The notes below the pieces were generated by a model, which saw only the letters and a list, made by a program, of their open reading frames with translations, ran no database searches and was not told the origin of the DNA. From Chrysophaeum taylorii (lineage: Eukaryota > Sar > Pelagophyceae > Pelagomonadales > Pelagomonadaceae), in assembly GCA_029834535.1 (NCBI GenBank), contig JAQMWT010000188.1, positions 1 to 64,000 of the forward strand: a DNA stretch of 64,000 nucleotides. The letters run 5' to 3'. Both the position numbers and the translations under genes were made by a program. Numbering within the stretch: position 1 is the stretch's first letter; each line of letters starts with the position of its first letter. This document shows positions 40,321 through 50,048 of this stretch, piece after piece.

Positions 40321-40371
40321 GCGTCGGGCGTCGAGATCGATGATCGTGTAATCAGTCGGCTGCAGCGGCTG

Positions 40372-42111
40372 TCAATTGAGACGAAGCGTGAACGGGGATA
40401 TCTGCGTACCCGGAATGAACTTGCGATTGTAGCAGAAAGCGAAGCACTCTGCAAAGTCAGGCAAGTCCGTGATGTTCCGGTCTTGATGACATGCACGGAG
40501 AAAAGAATTAATAAAGCGGTTGACTCGTTCAGCTGGATTTGCCTGAGCATGATACGGAGTCGTAGTGCTACACCGCATGTTGAAGAGCTGACGAAACTGT
40601 TCCATCAATTTGTTGACGAACTCTTTATCATTATCGGTACGAATAAACAGATGCAAGTACCCCTTGAGGAAGATATTCGCGAGGAAAGACTCGAGGATGG
40701 CCTCAGCAGTCATGTTGTGCAGCACGTCGAGAATCAGGAATTGAGAAAACGGAGCGAAAAACACGAGGTGATACGTCTCGGGACCAACACTGGGTAAAGG
40801 TCCAAACAAGCCCATGCAGAGGACGGCGCAATCGCCGCCATACACAGGCTGCTGAAGAAGACCAGTTCTCTTGGGTTCTGGCGAGCGGGACCTCTTACAC
40901 ACCAAACAACCAGCGATGTATCTGCCCACTTCATTAGACATGTGGGGCCACCAAAAACGTTCAAGTATCGATTGCACGGTACTGTCACGACCCATGTGAC
41001 CACCATTGAGAGGGGTATCATGGTAAAGTCGAATGGTGCGCTTCTGTAAGGTGCGGGGGGCGACTACCATCGGATGTACATCAGTTGCAGCATGGTAGAG
41101 GACACCCCTCACAACTTGATAGCGAATGTTAGCTTCTTGTCGGCTAATAGTATGTCCCTGAGCCATGCGATTACGAATGTCTTCGCAAGTAGCATCAGTG
41201 ATCTGTTCTTTGGCTATCTCTTCAAAAGTCAAATTATCCGGGATCTCGTCGATGTACTCTTGGTAATCATCGGCATCACAAAAAATGTTCGGTGGGGATC
41301 GCAGACGATTCTTCTGACGTTGTCTCGTGGCGTGAGACGTGGCCAGCTGCATCGGGTCGTCGCGATCATCTTCTTTTTCCTCCTCAGGCAACTCAGTCGT
41401 GATAAACGACAAAATGACATGACATCCAGCCAGTGGTACTCCTTTGTCATCAATGGGCCGAGGAAGCTCTTGGCACACCAAATAAGCGTGATTCAAGGGT
41501 TCACCAAACTCATCCGTCTCGATGACGTGATCGATAGGATTGCGAGAGAGGCAGCCAGGGATACTCATTCCCGGTGACTTCCCTGGTTTGTAGCCCAGTT
41601 CGGGATCAAAGTTGGCCAGGCGCATCGCCCATCGAGCCAATTGTCCTGACGAGTGCGTCGCCTTCCGCAAAAACGTCAGATTGCGGTGATCCGTCTCGAG
41701 GACAGTTTTGTGCCCTTCAATGTAAGAGCGAAAATGTTCGAGATAAAGAATAACTGCCAGTAGCTCTAAACGGCGGGGCTCATAGTTCCGCGTCTCTTTC
41801 GGCACAGCTCGGCTCCAGTACTCAACCACTCGTTCCTCTTGTGTCACCTTTCCGGTGTCGTCTGTGACTTCCACGAGTTGGAAAAGATACGCGCCCAGGC
41901 CGTCCTTGGGGGCATCCGAGCGGATCTGAAAGGGAAGATCGTAGTCAGGGTGATAGACTCCGCGAGAGTCCACCAAGGCTTCGATGATCGTGCCCCACGC
42001 CTTTTGGCACTCGGGCGTCCACTTGAACGGAACGCCTTCGAGACACAATCGCCTCAACAGCTCCACAATCTTCGAATAATTATTCACATATCTGCGGCAG
42101 TAGTTGCTCAT
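40372..42111 (-). CDS. gypsy RNase H and integrase core
   Basis: A 579-codon frame. RNase H residues are visible in FQIRSDAPKDGLGAYLF, PRRLELLAVI and LETDHRNLTFL. Then an acidic linker, and the integrase zinc finger LYHDTPLNGGHMGRDST with the CLVCKRS pair (HHCC). In the catalytic core the first Asp of the DDE triad, expected in a DFxGPLP context, is replaced (CMGLFGPLP). The second Asp (RTDNDKEF) and the Glu (AERVNRF) remain. Integration by this copy is therefore doubtful. The start overlaps the RT frame by 4 bases in another phase, reflecting a frameshift near 42150. Confidence 0.8.
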   Translation of the reverse strand: MSNYCRRYVNNYSKIVELLRRLCLEGVPFKWTPECQKAWGTIIEALVDSRGVYHPDYDLPFQIRSDAPKDGLGAYLFQLVEVTDDTGKVTQEERVVEYWSRAVPKETRNYEPRRLELLAVILYLEHFRSYIEGHKTVLETDHRNLTFLRKATHSSGQLARWAMRLANFDPELGYKPGKSPGMSIPGCLSRNPIDHVIETDEFGEPLNHAYLVCQELPRPIDDKGVPLAGCHVILSFITTELPEEEKEDDRDDPMQLATSHATRQRQKNRLRSPPNIFCDADDYQEYIDEIPDNLTFEEIAKEQITDATCEDIRNRMAQGHTISRQEANIRYQVVRGVLYHAATDVHPMVVAPRTLQKRTIRLYHDTPLNGGHMGRDSTVQSILERFWWPHMSNEVGRYIAGCLVCKRSRSPEPKRTGLLQQPVYGGDCAVLCMGLFGPLPSVGPETYHLVFFAPFSQFLILDVLHNMTAEAILESFLANIFLKGYLHLFIRTDNDKEFVNKLMEQFRQLFNMRCSTTTPYHAQANPAERVNRFINSFLRACHQDRNITDLPDFAECFAFCYNRKFIPGTQISPFTLRLN

Positions 42112-42962
42112 GCCAATAAAGATCGAATCTGGGTCTTCGGAGACGTATTCGGCAGCGTCCCGGGAATCGGCATTCGCTGCAACGCTTCCAACGTCTTAGG
42201 ATTCGGCTTCAGGCCTTCCGGAGTCGAAATATGTCCCAGAAACTCGACATCATCTTTGAGAAGGTGAAACTTTGCTGTTCGTCCACTATATCCTCTCTGT
42301 GCTAAGTGGAACAATACTTCAATCAAGACTTGCAAGTGACTGTGGAGGTCGTCCGATCCCATCATAATGTCGTCGACAAACGCGACCAAGTCCTTATACA
42401 TCCATTCCGATAAATCGCTGGCCATCTGCTTGCAGAAGAGGGCACCTGCTGTTTTCACTCCCAGAGGCAAGCGCAAGAAACTGCGTGCTCCGAGTGGGCT
42501 AACCATCGTGACAGCGTCCTGAGCAGCGGTGTCTAAACGCAGGTTGTGGTATCCCCATCGAGTATCAATGCACGTCCGCCAACGGCGCATGGCAAGGAAA
42601 GCCAGAGCATCATCTTGCCGAATATTTGGCCAACTATCATTGACCAGCTGATCGTTGAGCTGACGTAAGTCAACTGCAGCACGAAAAGCGTTCGACGTCC
42701 CGATCTCTGCTCCCTTCTTAGGCAGCATCAGCACAGGAAATCCCCACGGAGATTTCGCCGGTCGGATGACTCCATCGCGACACCACTCGGTGATCTGCTT
42801 CCTAAGACAATCTAGTTTTGCTGGCGTCAACCGATAAGGCGTCATCTTGATCGGTCGTGGGTTTGCGTCTTTTAATCGTAGGGAAACCGGCGGCGAGTCC
42901 ACTGGTCTCATAATCGGGTCAAAAATGGCCCACGCGTATTGCATGCAGTGGCGCAACATCAT
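42108..42962 (-). CDS. gypsy reverse transcriptase
   Basis: RT motifs in order are PYRLTPAKLDCLRKQI, SPWGFPVLMLPKK, FRAAVDLRQLND, the first catalytic Asp in CIDTRWGYHNL, LPLGVKTAGALFCKQM and the FVDD box in LVAFVDDIMMG, followed by VEFLGHISTPEG. FVDD is a common variant of YVDD in gypsy elements. The end after ALQRMPIPGTLP is out of frame with the rest, so the polyprotein is split by a frameshift here. Confidence 0.85.
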   Translation of the reverse strand: MMLRHCMQYAWAIFDPIMRPVDSPPVSLRLKDANPRPIKMTPYRLTPAKLDCLRKQITEWCRDGVIRPAKSPWGFPVLMLPKKGAEIGTSNAFRAAVDLRQLNDQLVNDSWPNIRQDDALAFLAMRRWRTCIDTRWGYHNLRLDTAAQDAVTMVSPLGARSFLRLPLGVKTAGALFCKQMASDLSEWMYKDLVAFVDDIMMGSDDLHSHLQVLIEVLFHLAQRGYSGRTAKFHLLKDDVEFLGHISTPEGLKPNPKTLEALQRMPIPGTLPNTSPKTQIRSLLA

Positions 42963-42987
42963 CTTCGCATCTTCATCTAAATGCCGA

Positions 42988-43320
42988 TTATCGGGAATTC
43001 CCAGTTCTAAAACAACTCTCGACTTCTTCTTTCGTCGGAATTTCGACTTTCATCGCTTCGTTGGCCTTGACGTGCTCCGGAGTCTGCGGCAGCGGCGCTC
43101 CGTCCGCATCGCGCGGTGCATCCTTCCACGGCACATCGAACTTTTCTTCATATTTAAACCTCACTTTAGGATGGCTCTTATTGACCTTTTCACCTTTGAC
43201 GCGCACACTTGGTTCGCTCCTCACTTTCGGCTCCCGATCAGGTTCAGGATCCGGCGGAACGTCCAGTTTTGGTTGTCGGGGGGGGGGCAGCAGAGGAAGT
43301 ATGAGCCGTCCCCGGCGCAT
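42988..43320 (-). CDS. gypsy pol linker between methyltransferase-like domain and RT
   Basis: Pro- and charge-rich 110-codon segment (QPKLDVPPDPEPDREPKV, FDVPWKDAPRDADG) with no enzyme motif. It bridges the methyltransferase-like region and the RT frame. Part of it may be the variable linker upstream of RT. Confidence 0.4.
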   Translation of the reverse strand: MRRGRLILPLLPPPRQPKLDVPPDPEPDREPKVRSEPSVRVKGEKVNKSHPKVRFKYEEKFDVPWKDAPRDADGAPLPQTPEHVKANEAMKVEIPTKEEVESCFRTGNSR

Positions 43321-43559
43321 CTATTGGAAGCGGATGTAAAGGTGCTTCTGGCGGTTTCCATTTGGTGCGATCCAGGAGATCTTCTTTGACACCCACTCAA
43401 CGACACGAGTACGCGCATTCAACAGCAGGACCTGTACGTGACAAAGGGTGGTGTCGGTAATTCGCAGATATTGCTCAGAGGGTCGATCTGTAGGGCTCAG
43501 CGCGGTATCAAGGACCTCGCCACTTTGGCGGAAACCTCGGGTCACGGAGTTGTGCAGAT

Positions 43560-44448
43560 CGAGTGCTAAAATCGCAAAAGTGTCTGGGGGCACGACGGAC
43601 GCCAAGTGCCTGAACGAGTCTGTCTTAGATAAGCCAACCCAATCAAAATCCAGCGGCATCGTGAGCAACTCTGCGGTCATTTTGAGAGTCAAAGGCTGAG
43701 TGTCCGAACGGTGCGGTCCTAGTCGAGAGGAACTCGCGTAACGGTGTAAGCCGTATCCGTGGCTTCTCGGGACGAGCCTAAATTGTTCAGCTGGAGCAGG
43801 TTTCGTTGTCTTCGTAACCTAAAGCTGCAGCGAATTTGTGTTGCATATTTGCACAAGTTTTTGGAGCTTCTCGCAGGTGCAGCGGTTGACTGGAGACCAA
43901 CAACCGCACGCGACAGCTCATCAAATTGGGCGTAATGTCGTGAACATTGACGACGTACACATAAGGGTGTAAACGCGCAATGTAAGAAATAATCGAAGCT
44001 TCTTGTTCAATCAGCCACATCATGAAGCCAGCCATTTTGCACAGCTTCATCTTCCCGTGAGTGGTCGTAACTCCTTCGGGACATCTCTGGAAGTCAAATT
44101 GCAGAGTGCTGAATGAACGCAGGGCGGGGACGCGATGCACATCGACGATGACCATTCCGCTTCGGGCAATTAGGCCTTTATCAATCGAAGGGTCGTTATG
44201 TAGCGTCCGCAGAGCGTGTGCTGAACCACAGGTACCTTCGGAAAATTCTTCTGATGGATCTTGTTGGCAGCTGCTGAAGAGTCAAGAGCAAGGACGACTC
44301 GAAGCGACGTCCCGCACAACTCGTTCGCTCGTTGCAACCCTAAAGTACTGCCTCCGGCGCCGCTGAATAGCATCACGACTTTGCGATACGTGATCGGCAG
44401 CCATTGGACGTTTTCAAAATCTTCGGCGAATCTCGCCTTCTGTAGCAT
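43560..44448 (-). pseudogene. Cytosine-C5 DNA methyltransferase-like domain inside gypsy pol, decayed
   Basis: Read on the minus strand, three short frames give the C5-methyltransferase motifs in order. Motif I is VMLFSGAGGSTLGLQ (44350-44367 core, SAM-binding). An acidic-end strand follows (VVLALDSSAAANKIHQKNFP). The motif IV position reads VPALRSFS (44108-44131), so the catalytic Cys of PCQ is gone. The motif VI position reads YVYVVNVHDI (43943-43951), where the ENV Glu is lost. Motif VIII is CRVRLLVSSQPL (from 43915), motif IX is AYTVTR (about 43740), and motif X is FRHLASVVPP (about 43600). The SAM site thus remains, but both catalytic residues are absent and frames are broken. The domain lies between the protease region and RT. 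C5-methyltransferase capture by retrotransposons is known in some algae and dinoflagellates. Confidence 0.72.
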
Positions 44449-45373
44449 CTCGGCACTTCTTTTCCTCTTCGTCGGATCGTCGGTCGAAATCGTCGTTGCG
44501 AAGCGATCTTTGACGGGAGGTCACGTCCTTTTCGGCGGAGTGGGCCGTAGTTTGTACCGAGCTCAAAAGCATCGGCGAGGGGACTGAGTCGCATTGCGTC
44601 TTATGGCTTGCGACCGAAACAGTGTACGACAGGCTTGCCTTATCATAGGTTGCTTCACAGTCCTTCGTTAATTCTTCAACCGTAGAGACGTTCAACTCGT
44701 CCTCGTAACGAACAATATCCCCGAGGGCGAGCATTTTGCCTTGAGTAATCACGGTCGGCACATCTTGGGTGGATGAAATCGCGACGCGAGCGGCGGACTT
44801 GTCGTGATCTTCGGAAGAGGAACACATTCCATCGACTATCCCGAGTTGCTTGTATCCAGCGGATGTAGCAACGAAAACTTGCCCGTTTCCAAAAATCTCG
44901 GAAAGGGTAACTGGTACGCTGTAAGTGCGTCCAGGTTCGACCTTCATCGTGCGCGCAGCGTAGGCAACCACTTCATGGGCAGCGCTGCTCGAAACTTGAG
45001 AAGGCGTAACGGTCGAGACTCCCCAATTCGTCGAAGCTACCGCTCGTTCCGGCGGTGGACGCTGGAGGTCTCTAATCGTGCACAAGCGAGCGTAGACTCG
45101 ATCCTCGACCGTGCTCATGCTCTGCTCCATTGCGGGGTGCTGGTGACCGTAAATCGGTACTACCACAGGGTTGCGCTCATAAGTTGATCTGAACGTCAAG
45201 ACTGGGGAATCGACTCGTCGATCCTGCACCTTTGACCACTTGCGCCCGTATGCTATTTGTGTGCGGTGAAACGTAGTGCGATCCTGCGGGTAATCCACTA
45301 CGGCTCCCAGCATTCGAATATCGCGCGCTCCCACTAAAAATAAATTGTTCGTATCAGCCACGATGGCAACCAC
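44414..45373 (-). CDS. gypsy post-protease region
   Basis: The frame starts with NNLFLVGARDIRMLGAVVDY, which matches the LLGxDWLxxxGAxID segment immediately after retroviral-type proteases in gypsy elements. The remaining 250 residues are without a recognisable enzyme motif (TYSVPVTLSEIFGNGQVFVA) and run into the frame change before the methyltransferase-like domain. Confidence 0.55.
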   Translation of the reverse strand: MVAIVADTNNLFLVGARDIRMLGAVVDYPQDRTTFHRTQIAYGRKWSKVQDRRVDSPVLTFRSTYERNPVVVPIYGHQHPAMEQSMSTVEDRVYARLCTIRDLQRPPPERAVASTNWGVSTVTPSQVSSSAAHEVVAYAARTMKVEPGRTYSVPVTLSEIFGNGQVFVATSAGYKQLGIVDGMCSSSEDHDKSAARVAISSTQDVPTVITQGKMLALGDIVRYEDELNVSTVEELTKDCEATYDKASLSYTVSVASHKTQCDSVPSPMLLSSVQTTAHSAEKDVTSRQRSLRNDDFDRRSDEEEKKCRDATEGEIRRRF

Positions 45374-46152
45374 CGGGACTGCATCGTCGTCCGCAAGAGC
45401 GATTCGTAACGCGGCCCATCTGTGGATGGTCGTCTGGTTAAACCCGACCCATACAGGGTGCGCTCGACTGGAAGTTCGCCTTGGTCAAAGATAATCTTGT
45501 CCTTCGCCAGCTTGGCGACCATCTCGCGGCAAATGTAGGAGACATCAGCCATCCCATCAACACCAATGGTCGTTGCAAACTTCGGCCCGTCTCGTCTTTT
45601 ATAAATATATCCAACCATGAACGTCAGTGTGCCAGTGTCCAGACAACCGATGGTAACGAGGTCTTCCTCGATCGTTTCCCCGTCGCGCGGCGACAGAGCG
45701 GTATGATAGCATCGCCCCTTCGGATCCGCGTCGCCCGGCATCTGCATCGTCACAGCTGCCGTCTTGTGCATCGCGCGTCCCACCTCTGAATCTTCAGCGG
45801 CTCTTGCAGCAGCATCTTTGTCTGGTGGCTCTCGCTCTTTTTCGGTCGCGACCTCGGGTGGGCTCGGCACTTCGGCGGCTTCCTCATATCCAAGTTTCGC
45901 TGATGCCTCGGAGTTCTCCCATATGGCGCTCATTTCATCTTCCCACGACACTTCCATCGAATCGTCCTCGGGTCGTCGATCTCCACTTCCGATTTCAATC
46001 TGGTCTCGGCTCTTCGCGGCATCTTCGCTGCAACTCAGCGATCGACTCCTTCTTTGCTCGGGCGGTTTCTTCGGCAGGATGCTCTGAACCTTCGTCCGCG
46101 CTTGCTGAAAGCTCCACGTCGTCTTACTTCCGCAAACACTGTTTGACTTCAT
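45334..46152 (-). CDS. gypsy aspartic protease region
   Basis: The N-terminal two thirds are acidic and low-complexity. Near the C-terminus, ATTIGVDGMADVSYICREM matches the retropepsin active-site region, with DGMAD where DTGAD is usual. The exact Asp-Thr/Ser-Gly triad is therefore altered. It is followed in the next frame by the FLVGARDIRMLG segment. Upstream, the sequence resembles the gag-protease junction. Confidence 0.55.
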   Translation of the reverse strand: MKSNSVCGSKTTWSFQQARTKVQSILPKKPPEQRRSRSLSCSEDAAKSRDQIEIGSGDRRPEDDSMEVSWEDEMSAIWENSEASAKLGYEEAAEVPSPPEVATEKEREPPDKDAAARAAEDSEVGRAMHKTAAVTMQMPGDADPKGRCYHTALSPRDGETIEEDLVTIGCLDTGTLTFMVGYIYKRRDGPKFATTIGVDGMADVSYICREMVAKLAKDKIIFDQGELPVERTLYGSGLTRRPSTDGPRYESLLRTTMQSRWLPSWLIRTIYF

Positions 46153-46544
46153 CCAGCTCGCGTATCCATCATTCGTGCCCTTCTCAGCTTAATCGGCGCT
46201 TCGACGGTCCTCATCGGTCACCGGCAGCGAGTTCTGACACTTCTCAATCGGAGGTACATTCGCTTCCTCCTTCGTTTCATCGGGCGTTTCTTGCAATCGC
46301 TCGTCCGTCAAGTTGGGCGTATCTGCCCACTTCTCCTCCATCGGCGCCTCTGTGGTCTGATCGGCCGTGACCAAAATCGTTTCGGGGGGGGGGGGCAAGC
46401 AGAAAAAGAAGACGTCGTCCCCGACGTCAATTCGGTTGACATGACGTCGTCAGCGTGATCGTCCCTGAACGACGCACACAGTGACGAACTAGGGGACACT
46501 GGATCCTGAAGCGCTGGGTCGTCATCCTCTGAATCTGAGTCTTC

Positions 46545-47237
46545 CTAGTAGCGTGCAGATTCCAAATCTTTGAGTGATATTCCTTCCAGAACCTGTGTGG
46601 AAGGACACCGAACGATCCGAGCGTCGGTGGTCGTTTCCTCCGGTTGCGAACGATAGCTGCTCGTCGCTGCGGCCTCGGCAACATCATCGGAGTGTCTGGC
46701 GGAGCGTGTCTTCGGGTAAATAACAATTCCCAATGGCAACTGCGCTTCGCCCGGGGCTTGGAACGCAAAGGTGGCGCTCGAATACCCGGAACTATCTTGG
46801 TATCGGCCTCCGTCGTATTCGTCGTCGCGCGGGCGACATCGTCTGCGCCGGCGCGAAATTCGACCGGGGCTCCGGCTATCTTGGCGACGGCGGGGGCTCG
46901 GACTTGGTGTCCGGCTGTTGAGCCGATGGTCGGGGCTCTTACTTCGGCGTCGGCGTGATGATCGTGTAGAAAACGATCGACCGTCTCTCGGCCGTGTAGA
47001 CGACGACTTGTCGTCCCTCATACTTTTGAATTCATCCCTCATCGACGCCATAGCGGATCCGATCTCGAAGAGCGCCATCTTGAGGTCATGAGTGGATTCC
47101 GATCCGCGAGTAGCATTCGAACTAGCTGCATCTCGTCGCTTCTGCCACTCGCCGCGGGGTATCGGTCGTTTCTTATCCTTCGTAATGCGCTTAAACATGA
47201 CGCAATTGTAGGGACTCGGTTCTCTATTGCAAATCAC
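46545..47237 (-). CDS. gypsy gag C-terminal, Ser/Arg-rich
   Basis: A 230-codon frame rich in Arg, Ser and Asp (SFSTRSSRRRRSKSPDHR) that follows the capsid-like frame. A Cys pair (ICNREPSPYNCV) at its start may be the remnant of a zinc knuckle, but the CCHC spacing is not intact. Placed as nucleocapsid-like by order and composition. Confidence 0.4.
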   Translation of the reverse strand: MICNREPSPYNCVMFKRITKDKKRPIPRGEWQKRRDAASSNATRGSESTHDLKMALFEIGSAMASMRDEFKSMRDDKSSSTRPRDGRSFSTRSSRRRRSKSPDHRLNSRTPSPSPRRRQDSRSPGRISRRRRRCRPRDDEYDGGRYQDSSGYSSATFAFQAPGEAQLPLGIVIYPKTRSARHSDDVAEAAATSSYRSQPEETTTDARIVRCPSTQVLEGISLKDLESARY

Positions 47238-47501
47238 GCGACCCCCATACTCATCTTTATCGTATGTAGACCAGAAAAAAAAAGGGAAAAAAAATCCACA
47301 GTCCTTGCACGAAAACCGGCACCATTCCTTGGGGTCGTTTTGGATTCGTTCGGTCTTCGCTGGCGGTTTTCCGGATTAACTTTCGTCTGCTGATCTGAGG
47401 TCATAGCCCGACCTCCCCGCCCTCGAGGCGGTTTATTGGATTTCTGATTCGAGGGCGTCCGTTGACCTTGGTCATTTTCTTCCTCGATCATTTTCCGGAA
47501 A

Positions 47502-48105
47502 TCATTTTCTAAGCGCCACCGTCGATGTGAACGTAAGATGACTATCGGGATGGCCGCTCCTCATAGTCCGCACGCGGGTTCGTAAATCCTGGGACTCTAG
47601 CCCACTGACCAAATAGTCGATGATGTCGACATCATCCATCGTGCGCGTGGAAGCGGAACAAAAAGCCAACGCTTTCGTCTGAAACTTCGTGCAATACGTC
47701 TGCACGTGTCGTTCCCCGCTCTTCTTGGGGACCGAAGCTTGGGTGACCGTACCGAACTTGTCGAGGAGCTCTTGCGGCGTGCTCGGCGGCCGGCAGGTCG
47801 ATCTGAAATATTCTTAAATGCGTTCGCAGTATTGTTTTTTTCAGGCGGCGGATTCGACGTACCGGAGATCCGTGGTCCTTGTCGTCCGTATCCAACCTGA
47901 GGTAAAAGGACAGAGTGTGCTCTAAGTCTTCGCACAACTGCTCGTATTTATTCAAATGCTCTTCGAAAATCGGGGCGACCGTGTCACGCAGGTGCACCGG
48001 TAGTAAATATCGAAGCTTTTCCACCGAGTAGTGGTCTTCCGACAACGAGCCCATCACTGCGGCAGAGTTCAGGTTGAATTGTCGCTGATCGCGACCGTCA
48101 ATCAC
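47502..48105 (-). pseudogene. gypsy gag capsid-like region, frameshifted
   Basis: Two frames join to a retrotransposon gag-like profile: KLRYLLPVHLRDTVAPIFEE in the first (48105-47632), and YCTKFQTKALAFC and DVDIIDYLVSGLESQDLRTR in the second (47705-47502). The latter matches the conserved stretch of Ty3 gag before the nucleocapsid. Frame changes make it non-functional in this copy. Confidence 0.6.
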
Positions 48106-48265
48106 TAATTTAAAACTGTGGGCTTTAAGTCCGGAATTGGGGCGGCGGGTTCTGTGCCGGTCGACTCTTTCGAATGCACTCGCAAAGGTTTCCGATAGAT
48201 CCTTGAAAAATTCTTTCGCCCCGTGCTCTTTCTCTTCTTGTTCCGATCTGGGACGGGTTTCTTCC

Positions 48266-48816
48266 CTAGTTCCTTGGTCGGTTCTCGATTCGGTCCGCCT
48301 CGCGGGAGATTGACTCCCCCGCCCCGTACTCCTCGATCGTCTCGCAGGCCGATCGTAGCTGCTGGATTGTTGGGTGGCTCGTTGTTCTTCTCGCTCTACC
48401 CTCCATGCTTCTTGCTTGCGTCGAAACTCGTCGATCTGCGCGCAATGCCTTGGGATTGGCTCGTTGTTGCCGCAGCGCTTCCTTCAACTCAAAAAATTCT
48501 TGTTGGCGCTCTTGTTCCATCTTCGCCTCGGATTCTGCTCGTTCGCGATCGAATCTTGCGGTTAACTCTTCGTTTTCGCGTCGTATACGCTCGAGACTTT
48601 CCCGAATTTGCACTCGGTGGCCCGTTTCCGTCTCGCCCGTGTCGCGTTCGCCGCGCTCGGGGTCCCCGTACTCAATGGTGAGAATATGCCGGGCTCTACC
48701 GGTACTTCTTTCGCGTCGACGTTTTCGTCGCCGCTAGCGCCTATCTCCACGCGGTTTGCCTCTGCGGCCGCGGGAATGGGAGGTTGTTCTTCTTCATGCT
48801 CGTCAGCGTCCTCCAT
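48266..48816 (-). CDS. gypsy gag N-terminal coiled coil
   Basis: Two overlapping frames: an acidic start (EDADEHEEEQPPIPAAAEAN) and a heptad-like coiled coil (SLERIRRENEELTARFDRE, then FFELKEALRQQRANPK). It sits at the 5' side of the interior, where gag begins. The acidic segment lies in the 145-base tandem duplication. Confidence 0.45.
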
Positions 48817-48990
48817 TCTGTCGATGATGCTGAATCTCCAGGTTCTGCACTTCTTTCGCGTCGACGTTTTCGTCGCCGCTAGCGCCTATCTCCACGCGGT
48901 TTGCCTCTGCGGCCGCGGGAATGGGAGGTTGTTCTTCTTCACGATCGTCAGCGTCCTCCATTCTTCGATGATGCTGAATTTCCAGGTTCT
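48705..48990. repeat. 145-base tandem duplication in gypsy 5' region
   Basis: CTTCTTTCGCGTCGACGTTTTCGTCGCC recurs with a 145-base period, and the following TCTCCACGCGGTTTGCC and GGGAGGTTGTTCTTCTTC words repeat with it. It is a nearly perfect doublet with a few substitutions. Confidence 0.85.
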
Positions 48991-49014
48991 GCTGGGATCC
49001 GTCACTCCTCGTAG

Positions 49015-49060
49015 TAACTAACTAACTTCAGACCTCTCCCGAGCATGGGAGCCAGGCCGT
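49015..49060 (-). repeat. Fragment of (GTTA)n dispersed repeat
   Basis: CTAACTAACTTCAGACCTCTCCC and GAGCATGGGAGCCAGGCC are the inverse complement of the block at 8755-8810. It lies inside the gypsy interior near the 5' LTR, so a fragment of the second repeat family was inserted or captured there. Confidence 0.6.
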
Positions 49061-49413
49061 AGCACGCGTCTTAAATCTCAACGCGGTCCTTCACTGCCCA
49101 ATCCAAATCTGGGAACAGTTGTTGCGAACTCCTCGCCCGCTCAGCACTCTCTTGGTGCTTCTGTGAGTAGCTAACTCACGCGCTCGACAGCTTCCGCCGT
49201 CCTCGCGACTTCCCGGGGTTCGCGCGTCGGTATGTTCCGAATCGCGCGTTCGTCGTCCTCTCGACGTACGAAACAAACAAATTTCGCGTAGAACTCTCCA
49301 CGTCAATCGACCCTCTGAACTCGGCACGCTTGATCAGGGCGTGCACGCGGATCCGCACCGTATCTCGTAGTGCGTGCGGGCACTCGTTCGTCGGCGACCG
49401 ATGTACCCGCCGA

Positions 49414-49431
49414 TCTCGTACTCCTCCACCA
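49414..49431 (-). promoter_or_regulatory. Possible gypsy primer-binding site
   Basis: Two bases after the 5' LTR on the minus strand the sequence reads TGGTGGAGGAGTACGAGA. It begins with the TGG complementary to a tRNA CCA end. The donor tRNA was not identified. Confidence 0.45.
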
Positions 49432-49433
49432 CG

Positions 49434-49758
49434 TGTGGCGGCACAAACGTTTCCGACCTCTAGGGACGGGGGGGCACTCACCAACACGGCGGAGCTCTCT
49501 ACACTCACGGTAGGCTCGGGCTTGGGGGCCGGCTACGCGTCGCCACACACGTGTTCTCGCTCGCCTAGCCTCTCAACTTGAGGCTGGCAATTGCTTTATG
49601 ATAAACAAGATACTCTTGACAGAGAAATCAGGATGACGTCAGGGGAGTGACGTGACATCACTTGACATCAAGGGGGAAATAGGAAAAGGCATCCCGTTGA
49701 ACGGGTACAAAATCTTGAGGAGCGGGGTAAGGCTCAGCGAGCATGAGTTGCCGCCACA
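49434..49758 (-). repeat. gypsy 5' LTR (right, 325 bases)
   Basis: Begins TGTGGCGGCA and ends TGCCGCCACA on the plus strand, a perfect terminal inverted repeat of 10 bases. It matches the left LTR across its length with scattered differences. Confidence 0.88.
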
Positions 49759-50048
49759 TCACTTAAAAAAAAAAAATTGTCAAGTCTTTCCAGCATCTTG
49801 CTGATGGCCTTGCATTGCGTGGACGGTGTGAAGCGTGTGCGGATGACCCTTCTTGGACGCATTTCTGCTTTGGCCGGCGTTGGTTTTCCACCTTCCAGCG
49901 GCGCCGTCGAGTACCGTCTGTTTGATGGGGCTCGCTCCACTTTGCTGACGCAGCTTGGCCTTGCGGGCCTTCGTGCATAATAGCCTGCGGATGTCGACCT
50001 CTCACTTTTCTCGTCCGGACATCTTTTATTGGCCCGTGCAAGTCATTC
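49759..50048. other. Spacer upstream of the C2/coiled-coil gene
   Basis: It holds the TCACT target duplicate, an A-rich run at 49765-49777, and the probable promoter of the gene that starts at 50049. No gene is supported. Confidence 0.4.

Larger units (their letters stand above)
39156..49758 (-). mobile_element. Ty3/gypsy LTR retrotransposon, complete but with frameshifts
   Basis: Two direct LTRs (322 and 325 bases, both TGTG...CACA) bound a 10 kb interior read on the minus strand. The order is gag, protease, a cytosine methyltransferase-like domain, reverse transcriptase, RNase H, and integrase, i.e. the gypsy order with one inserted domain. The flanks TCACC (39151-39155) and TCACT (49759-49763) differ by one base and are the likely 5-base target duplication. 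Two bases inside the 5' LTR a TGG begins a plausible primer-binding site. The many frame changes and the lost integrase Asp indicate that this copy is no longer autonomous. Confidence 0.88.

Noticed and set aside
41229-41453. Separate small ORFs in the gypsy interior
   Set aside because: They are shadows of the RNase H-integrase frame.
43787-44155. Independent small protein within the gypsy element
   Set aside because: Its sequence fits the middle motifs (IV, VI, VIII positions) of the C5-methyltransferase-like domain, so it is part of that frameshifted region.
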